In this document: positions 24,137-28,784 of the stretch, piece by piece
Position numbering within the stretch: the stretch's first letter is position 1
How the letters are laid out: each line of letters starts with the position of its first letter
Assembly (NCBI GenBank): GCA_937894165.1
Contig: CALCSX010000165.1
Location: 1-28,784 of the forward strand
Source of the DNA: an uncultured Saprospiraceae bacterium
Lineage (GTDB): Bacteria; Bacteroidota; Bacteroidia; Chitinophagales; Saprospiraceae
DNA length: 28,784 nucleotides
Direction of reading: 5' to 3'
Notes under the pieces: model-generated
What the model was told of the DNA's origin: nothing
What the model saw: only the letters and a program-made list of their open reading frames with translations
The model's database searches: none
Translations under genes and position numbers: made by a program

Positions 24137-24466
24137 CTTAAGCACGCAGTGCTTCCCTTCTTAAACTAAGTCCCTGCCTGCATCATAAAATCTTTGCGGC
24201 TTCGCGCCTTTGCGAGCCAAAAAATATGCCCTGAATCACCCTTAAACTCCCTTTAAGCACGCAGTGCTGTCTCCCTTAAACTAAGTCCCTGCCTGCAATA
24301 TAACATAAAATCTTTGCGTCCCTGCGCCTTTGCGAGCCAAAAAAAATATGCTCTGATTCACCCCTGAACACCCTTTAAGCACGCAGTGCTTTCCTCCTTA
24401 AACTAAGTCCCTGCCTACAATAAAAATAATAAAATCTTTGCGACTTCGCGCCTTTGCGAGCAAAAA
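24137..24466. repeat. three-copy tandem array next to GxxExxY copy 2, 115- and 120-bp period
   Basis: Each unit starts with the hairpin AGCAC-GCA-GTGCT (TAAGC at 24141, 24256, 24376). It goes on with TTAAACTAAGTCCCTGCCT, then AAAATCTTTGCG and CTTCGCGCCTTTGCGAGCC followed by an A run. A short B part (ATGCCCTGAATCACCCTTAA type) links units one to two and two to three. The third unit ends near the pyrH stop codon (24491). CTTTGCG repeats of this kind are common in Bacteroidota genomes. Confidence 0.9.
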
Positions 24467-24490
24467 AAACCGCGTGCAATTCCGCCCCTA

Positions 24491-25201
24491 CTAATCCACC
24501 AACGTCCCTATCCTCTCCCCCAATACTATCTTCAACAAATTCTCCGGATTATTCACATCAAATACCACAATCGGAATATTATTCTCCTGACACAAGGTAA
24601 ACGCCGTCGTATCCATCACCTTCAAACCCAATCTTATCGCCTGCTCAAAACTCAAATTATCAAACTTTGTCGCCAATAAATCCTTCTCCGGATCCGCTGA
24701 ATAGATTCCATCCACCCGCGTCCCCTTCAATATCACGTTCGCATCAATCTCCGACGCCCGTAATGCCGCCGCTGAATCTGTCGTAAAATACGGACTTCCC
24801 GTCCCCGCAGAAAATATCACCACCCTGCCTTTCTCCAAATGCCTCACAGCCCTCCTTCTAATATAAGGCTCCGCTACTTCCTTCATCTCAATCGCACTGA
24901 TCAACCTGGTATAAACGCCCTCCAGTTCCAAAGCTGACTGTAAAGCCATTCCATTGATCACCGTCGCCAACATTCCCATATAGTCACCTGTCACTCGCTC
25001 AATGCCTGACTTGTGCGCCTGCAAACCTCTGAATATATTGCCGCCGCCGATGACCACAGCTACCTGCACCCCCGCATCGATTACAGTTTTTATTTGCTTG
25101 GAATAATGCTCCAACATTTTAGAATCTATCCCAAAATTTTGATCACCCATTAAGCTTTCACCGCTCAACTTAAGCAGTATTCTCTTGTATTTGATTGCCA
25201 T
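24491..25201 (-). CDS. pyrH: uridylate kinase
   Basis: PyrH phosphorylates UMP to UDP; the bacterial enzyme is a hexamer of the amino-acid-kinase fold, controlled by GTP and UTP. The 236-residue product has RILLKLSGESLMG (8-20), VVIGGGNIFRG (about 49-59), DYMGMLATVINGMALQSALE, AGTGSPYFTTDSAAALRA and the LKVMDTTAFTLCQENNIPIVVFD block. It comes after tsf as in many bacteria (tsf-pyrH-frr), but it is separated from tsf by a terminator and a large hairpin, so it probably has its own promoter. frr is not in the window. Confidence 0.97.
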   Translation of the reverse strand: MAIKYKRILLKLSGESLMGDQNFGIDSKMLEHYSKQIKTVIDAGVQVAVVIGGGNIFRGLQAHKSGIERVTGDYMGMLATVINGMALQSALELEGVYTRLISAIEMKEVAEPYIRRRAVRHLEKGRVVIFSAGTGSPYFTTDSAAALRASEIDANVILKGTRVDGIYSADPEKDLLATKFDNLSFEQAIRLGLKVMDTTAFTLCQENNIPIVVFDVNNPENLLKIVLGERIGTLVD

Positions 25202-25253
25202 CTTTTCTTTTTTTCGAAAAACTAAACTAAAAATAAGGTTTCATTCCAGTGTC

Positions 25254-25395
25254 TGCAAGAAAACTATCTATTTTTACTCGCTGATAAGAAAGCGCCAAAG
25301 ACAAGGCTTTCGAAGTATTTGAATCTAAGGAGTTTATAAGAGATAAATGACTGATTCAAATACGAGAGTAACGCAGTATTTGGCGTTTTCTTGCA
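25254..25395 (-). repeat. 142-bp nested inverted repeat between tsf and pyrH
   Basis: Three perfect nested stems: TGCAAGAAAAC (25254-25264) with GTTTTCTTGCA (25385-25395); CGCCAAA (25293-25299) with TTTGGCG (25379-25385); GTATTTGAATC (25315-25325) with GATTCAAATAC (25353-25363). A short GTTTAT/ATAAAT pair lies in the loop. The left side has an extra 28-bp bulge. It may be a miniature mobile element or a structured leader of pyrH, whose ATG is 53 bp further on. Confidence 0.75.
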
Positions 25396-25412
25396 ACGAA
25401 AAATTTTTAACT

Positions 25413-25440
25413 AAAAAAAAGGAGCGACTAGCGCTCCTTT
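25413..25440 (-). terminator. rho-independent terminator of the ribosomal-protein/tsf operon
   Basis: On the minus strand GGAGCG and CGCTCC form a 6-bp GC-rich stem with a 5-base loop, followed directly by eight T. It starts 9 bp after the tsf stop codon. Confidence 0.9.
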
Positions 25441-25448
25441 TATAATTT

Positions 25449-26282
25449 CTAACCTAAACTAACATGTTTGAAAGCCGTTACGGTCAAGTCCTTGTTTTTT
25501 GACTTCAAGAAGTCAGCCACAGTTTCTTTCCCTTCCGCCTTTACAAATGTTTGCTTTAATAGGGTATTCTCTTGGTAGAATTTATTCAATTTACCCAATG
25601 CAATCTTTTCGATCATTGCCTCCGGCTTACCTTCTTGCAATGCAAGCTCTTTTCCGATTTCAATTTCCTTCTCGATAATGCTTGGATCAACACCATGCTC
25701 ATCTACAGCAATTGGCTTCATCGCAGCTACCTGCATAGCCACATCTCTTCCTGCCTCATAGATATCATCGCCACCCGCTTGAGAAAGTCCCACCAATACA
25801 GCTGCTCTATTACCCATGTGGATATATTCTGCAACCATCGGAGCTTCTAATTTCTCATACTGTGCCAATTCAATCTTCTCTCCAATAACACCTACTTGCT
25901 CCATTACTTTGTCGCCGATGGTGATATCATTGTAAGGTAATGCTAGTAATTCCTCAAGTGAATTAGGCAATTTTTCAAGTGCCGTAGTAGCAAATTCCTC
26001 AGCTATTTGAACAAAATTAGCATTCTTAGCCACGAAATCAGTCTCAGAACTCAATCTGATGATGATTCCTGTAGTCTTATCGCCGGAAATTTTCGCTAAC
26101 ACTACTCCTTCCTTTGCTTCTCTATCCGCTCTTTTGATAGATAATTTTTGTCCTTGCTTTCTTAAAATTTCGATAGCACCTTCAAAGTCTCCTCCTGATT
26201 CAGTAAGAGCTTTTTTACAGTCCATCATTCCCGCGCCCGTAGTATCGCGAAGTTTTTTTACATCTGCAGCTGAAATACTCAT
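25449..26282 (-). CDS. tsf: translation elongation factor Ts
   Basis: EF-Ts exchanges GDP for GTP on EF-Tu. The 277-residue protein has the N-terminal UBA-like domain VKKLRDTTGAGMMDCKKAL (about 8-26), then the core with SETDFVAKN (about 79-87) and HMGNRAAVLVGLSQ, and the C-terminal part. It comes 34 bp after rpsB in the same operon, the near-universal arrangement. A terminator directly follows it. Confidence 0.97.
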   Translation of the reverse strand: MSISAADVKKLRDTTGAGMMDCKKALTESGGDFEGAIEILRKQGQKLSIKRADREAKEGVVLAKISGDKTTGIIIRLSSETDFVAKNANFVQIAEEFATTALEKLPNSLEELLALPYNDITIGDKVMEQVGVIGEKIELAQYEKLEAPMVAEYIHMGNRAAVLVGLSQAGGDDIYEAGRDVAMQVAAMKPIAVDEHGVDPSIIEKEIEIGKELALQEGKPEAMIEKIALGKLNKFYQENTLLKQTFVKAEGKETVADFLKSKNKDLTVTAFKHVSLG

Positions 26283-26316
26283 TGCTATTTTAATCTTTTA
26301 TGTTTCGTAAATAAAA

Positions 26317-27033
26317 TTAATTGGCTGTTGAAGTCTCTGTTTTTTCAGTACTTCTCTCCTCTAATCCTTCTTTGATACATGCAGTCAAATACTCAACTAC
26401 TGTCTTGATTGATTTAGATGCATCATCGTTAGATGGAATCGGGTAATCAACTTTTGACGGATCTGAATTAGTGTCCACCATTCCGAAAGTCTTAATTCCC
26501 AATTTCTTCGCCTCAGAAAGTGCAATATGCTCATGGTGAATATCAACGATGAAAATAGCTGATGGCAATCTGTTCAAATTAGCAATACCACCGATTACTC
26601 TTGACAACTTATCCTTCTCACGAGACAATGTCAATTTCTCCTTCTTAGTAATGCTCAACGTTTCGTTCTCAAGCATCTTCTCGATAGTATACATCTTCTT
26701 CACTGACTTTCTGATCGTAGAAAAGTTAGTCATCATACCACCCAACCATCTTTCAGTAACGAAAGGCATGCCTACACTCACTGCTGCTCTGGTAGCAATA
26801 TCACTCGCCTGCTTCTTCGTAGCTACAAAAAGGATTTTCTTGCCCGACTTAGCGATTTGTTTCATCGCTTTGCCCGCTCTCTCTAAGCACTGGCTGGTTT
26901 GGTTAAGGTCAATAAGGTGAATGCCTTTGTGCTCGGCAAATATATAATTTGACATTTTGGGATTCCACTTGCGCTTAAGGTGTCCAAAGTGTACACCCGC
27001 ATCAAGCATTTGTTTATAACTAGGTATCTCCAT
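26317..27033 (-). CDS. rpsB: 30S ribosomal protein S2
   Basis: S2 is a late-binding small-subunit protein. The 238-residue product has LDAGVHFGHLKRKWNPKM (about 10-27), GIHLIDLNQT, FVATKKQA, FVTERWLGGMMTNF (about 89-102) and the late VDTNSDP...IPSNDDA block. A polar tail (about 225-238) follows. It lies 69 bp after rpsI and before tsf. Confidence 0.98.
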   Translation of the reverse strand: MEIPSYKQMLDAGVHFGHLKRKWNPKMSNYIFAEHKGIHLIDLNQTSQCLERAGKAMKQIAKSGKKILFVATKKQASDIATRAAVSVGMPFVTERWLGGMMTNFSTIRKSVKKMYTIEKMLENETLSITKKEKLTLSREKDKLSRVIGGIANLNRLPSAIFIVDIHHEHIALSEAKKLGIKTFGMVDTNSDPSKVDYPIPSNDDASKSIKTVVEYLTACIKEGLEERSTEKTETSTAN

Positions 27034-27102
27034 TGTATTTTTTTTAATAAATTTTTGGCAATAAATGATTTAAAAATCTGTGAAAGATTTCTCGAACCGC
27101 TC

Positions 27103-27489
27103 TTAACGTTTTGAGAATTGGAAGCTCTTTCTTGCTTTTGGCTTACCGTATTTCTTACGTTCCACCACTCTCGAGTCACGGGTAAGATACTTCTTGTCTT
27201 TCAACAAGGTCTTATTATCCGCATCGATTTTCACAAGTGCTCTGGAGATAGCTAGTCGAATAGCTTCCGCCTGCCCCTTAAATCCACCACCTTTAACATT
27301 TACCTTAATGTTATAGATGTTATCACTATTGATAGCTGTAAAAGGCTCAGTTACCTTCCCTACTACGTGCATTTGTGGAAAATACTCCTCCACAGTTTTA
27401 CCATTTACGCTGATATTTCCATCACCTTTGGTAAAGTATACTCTCGCTACAGAAGCTTTTCTTCTTCCTACTGCATTTATCATTTCCAT
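27103..27489 (-). CDS. rpsI: 30S ribosomal protein S9
   Basis: S9 reaches the P-site tRNA with its C-terminal tail. The 128-residue protein begins INAVGRRKASVARVYF, has VKGGGFKGQAEAIRLAISRAL in the middle and RDSRVVERKKYGKPKARKSFQFSKR at the end, with the conserved final K-R. It starts 6 bp after the rplM stop codon, so the two are translated from one message. The next ATG two codons in is also possible. Confidence 0.98.
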   Translation of the reverse strand: MEMINAVGRRKASVARVYFTKGDGNISVNGKTVEEYFPQMHVVGKVTEPFTAINSDNIYNIKVNVKGGGFKGQAEAIRLAISRALVKIDADNKTLLKDKKYLTRDSRVVERKKYGKPKARKSFQFSKR

Positions 27490-27495
27490 AAATAA

Positions 27496-27939
27496 TTAGA
27501 ATTTTAATTGTTCCGGCTTCTGCGCTGCATGTGGATGCTCAGTACCTGTGTAAATGAATAATTTCTTGATTAATGCATGGCCCAATTTTGTCTTTGGAAG
27601 CATTCCTCTCACCGCCTTCTCAACGATTCTCGTAGGGTGCTTATCCATCATGTTCTCAGCCTTCACAGACTTCTGACCACCAGGGTGCAATGAGTAACTC
27701 AAATATGTCTTCTGAGCCATTTTATTTCCCGTAAATCTGACCTTATCTGCATTGATTACGATCACATAATCCCCGTTATCAACGTGTGGAGTGTAATCAG
27801 GCTTATGCTTGCCTCTTAAGACGTGCGCTATCCTTGAGCACAGTCGTCCAACTACCTCGCCTTCAGCGTCAACTACATGCCACTTATGGGCAGCATCTTC
27901 TTTTCGAAGGGATTCAGTTCTGTAACTTAGTGTATTCAC
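27496..27939 (-). CDS. rplM: 50S ribosomal protein L13
   Basis: L13 is an early-assembly large-subunit protein. The 147-residue product has the usual HVVDAEGEVVGRLCSRIAHVLRGKHKPDYTPHVDNGDYVIVINA, then KTYLSYSLHPGG, RIVEKAVRGMLPKTKLGHALIKKLFIYTGTEHPHAAQKPE. It is the first gene of rplM-rpsI-rpsB-tsf, with a promoter box 49 bp upstream. In many bacteria rpsB-tsf form a separate operon; the fusion with rplM-rpsI is frequent in Bacteroidota. Confidence 0.98.
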   Translation of the reverse strand: MNTLSYRTESLRKEDAAHKWHVVDAEGEVVGRLCSRIAHVLRGKHKPDYTPHVDNGDYVIVINADKVRFTGNKMAQKTYLSYSLHPGGQKSVKAENMMDKHPTRIVEKAVRGMLPKTKLGHALIKKLFIYTGTEHPHAAQKPEQLKF

Positions 27940-27987
27940 TTTTCCTGCTTTTTAATAATAAAATATTCTTTTGCTAAAATTGCAGCG

Positions 27988-28018
27988 CAAAGGTAAATTT
28001 CTTTTATTCAATATCCAA
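27988..28018 (-). promoter_or_regulatory. promoter of the rplM-rpsI-rpsB-tsf operon
   Basis: On the minus strand TACCTTTG (27988-27995) matches TAnnTTTG and a TTG lies 20 bp upstream (28016-28018), the Bacteroidota sigma-A layout. A leader of roughly 45 bases would precede the rplM ATG. I see no clear hairpin in that leader. Confidence 0.6.
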
Positions 28019-28110
28019 GCTTTTTTTGAAAATATTTTCACACCACCCCTCGTAACTCATTGAAAAACAGTAAAAATTTCGCTTATTTTCTAAACTATCT
28101 CTAAATGTAA

Positions 28111-28257
28111 GGGCGAAAAATTTTTCGCCCCTCTTTTCCTACTGCTGGCGCAAGTTTGCAACTTGTGCCTTTAAAGTATAGGGTATGGGGCGAAAAATCT
28201 TTCGACCCCTCTCTTCCCACTGCTGGCGCAAAAGTAAGGGCGAAAAATCTTTCGCCC
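28111..28257. repeat. three GGGCGAAA palindromes and two GCGCAAGTT repeats, one interrupted
   Basis: Palindromes are at 28111-28130, 28187-28209 and 28238-28257. A complete GCGCAAGTT hairpin lies at 28143-28168. At 28220-28231 a second TGCTGGCGCAA starts but breaks off after AA and continues as AGTAAGGGCGAAAAATC, so a GGGCGAAA palindrome replaces or splits its right half. Confidence 0.8.
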
Positions 28258-28348
28258 CATCAATCATAATCATATAATCATATAATCATATCATCTATCC
28301 CGGGGCATCCCGCCGGCCGTGCCACCCACCCCTCTCATCCGATCTATT

Positions 28349-28410
28349 TCCACTGTCCGGCCGCCGTCGGGTCATCCGCTTTACTTCGTGCTCGCTACTA
28401 CCCCTGATGC
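28349..28410 (-). repeat. dispersed element, right copy (inverted relative to 311-389)
   Basis: Read on the minus strand it is GCATCAGGGGTAGTAGCGA, GCACGA, GTAAAGCGGATGACCCG, CGGCGGCCGGACAGT. It matches the left copy except for the 16 bases missing in the middle and a few substitutions. It lies in a GC-richer stretch without a gene. Confidence 0.75.
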
Positions 28411-28466
28411 AGGTTCCTGTCCACTAAAACGATTATACAAGAAAAACGATCATTCGTATCACGTAA

Positions 28467-28525
28467 GGGCGAAAAATCTTTCGCCCCCTCAATTCCCACT
28501 GTTAACGCAAATTTGTAAATGTGCG
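28467..28525. repeat. GGGCGAAA palindrome followed by a degenerate GCGCAAGTT repeat
   Basis: GGGCGAAA-AATC-TTTCGCCC at 28467-28486 is perfect. After CTCAATTCCCACTG, a weakened hairpin (TTAACGCAAATTTGTAAATG) lies at 28501-28525. The same order (palindrome, then about 15 bp ending CTGC/CTGT, then hairpin) is found at 28111-28168. Confidence 0.7.
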
Positions 28526-28607
28526 CCCTCGGCAATCCTAAGATCTATTATTATGAGAGATTGGCAAATATGTATCCCCCTATTCGTGAATACGTGGCAA
28601 AAAAAAA

Positions 28608-28656
28608 GATGCCGCAGGCATCCAAAATCTGCACTCTTCTGCGAAATCTGTGGGAC
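28608..28656. repeat. single block like array A of the 17 kb locus, rearranged
   Basis: GATGCCGCAGGCATC (28608-28622) is the same stem/GCA-loop hairpin as in the 17087-17509 array. It is followed by AAAATCTGCAC and GCGAAATCTGTGGGACC. Here the hairpin comes before the TCTGTG units instead of after. No GxxExxY gene is beside it in this window. Confidence 0.7.
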
Positions 28657-28707
28657 CTTAACGTATGCCGTCGTCATCCCCCGCACCGCTCTCCACGCCG
28701 CTCAACG

Positions 28708-28784
28708 AGCCGATAGGCGTTAGAACCTAGAACAGCCGATAGGCGACAAAACGTAGAACAGCCGCTAGGCTACAAGACCTCCCT
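28708..28784. repeat. 26-bp tandem repeat cut by the window edge
   Basis: AGCCGATAGGCG units start at 28708, 28734 and 28760 (third with AGCCGCTAGGC), exactly 26 bp apart. The unit second half is GTTAGAACCTAGAAC or ACAAAACGTAGAAC. The array runs off the end, so its true copy number is unknown. No gene is visible. Confidence 0.85.

Noticed and set aside
28319..28723. 134-codon plus-strand frame at the right edge
   Set aside because: Runs through the dispersed element, a GGGCGAAA palindrome, a GCGCAAGTT repeat and the hairpin block; no protein-like features.
1..28784. tRNA or rRNA genes
   Set aside because: No cloverleaf-type sequence with GGTTC-A/T-loop and acceptor pairing, and no rRNA-like stretch, was noticed by eye on either strand; a tRNAscan run would settle it.

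Overview
The window is a chromosomal segment of an AT-rich Bacteroidota genome, possibly Saprospiraceae/Chitinophagia-like (the class is a guess). The phylum call rests on several signs: TAnnTTTG-type -7 boxes (seen before dnaX, mnmG, rplM, tatC, the padR-like gene and the XRE-S24 gene), a one-cysteine DksA/TraR protein with an acidic tail, a PadR-PspC pair, a DUF4139 protein carrying a carboxypeptidase-regulatory-like domain, a RAYT-type transposase, and the order rplM-rpsI-rpsB-tsf. No rRNA, tRNA, phage, conjugation or resistance module is visible.

Layout, left to right: repeats and a possible gene tail (1-624); a small membrane protein and tatC (minus); a Na+/Ca2+ exchanger and a ThuA-like lipoprotein (plus); 1.4 kb of repeat-filled DNA without genes; a DksA/TraR-like gene, an XRE-S24 repressor and a pspC/padR pair (minus); coaX (plus); tag (minus); a DUF3298 lipoprotein, dnaX and pyrD (plus); a GxxExxY gene followed by a three-copy repeat array; nadC (minus); mnmG (plus); a broken RAYT transposase split by a palindrome; a DUF4139 protein (minus); a second GxxExxY gene with a second three-copy array at its 5' side; pyrH; then the tsf-rpsB-rpsI-rplM operon (minus); and a repeat-rich right edge.

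Most genes are single housekeeping functions: nucleotide and cofactor synthesis (pyrD, pyrH, coaX, nadC), replication and repair (dnaX, tag), tRNA modification (mnmG), translation (rplM, rpsI, rpsB, tsf) and protein export (tatC). They do not form one pathway. The unusual part is the DNA between them, which holds at least eight families of short palindromic or tandem repeats, some nested in others.

The best leads are: (1) two GxxExxY (PD-(D/E)XK-like) genes, each beside an A-B-A-B-A array whose units share a 5-bp stem/GCA-loop hairpin, short CTNTGNG-type repeats and a GAGCCAA block; (2) an 11-A run in dnaX at the end of domain III where a slip in either direction gives a gamma-sized product; (3) a RAYT gene interrupted by a perfect palindrome, with a decayed second 3' end beside it; (4) a ~115-bp three-hairpin element in three copies; (5) a ~140-bp nested hairpin between the tsf terminator and pyrH.
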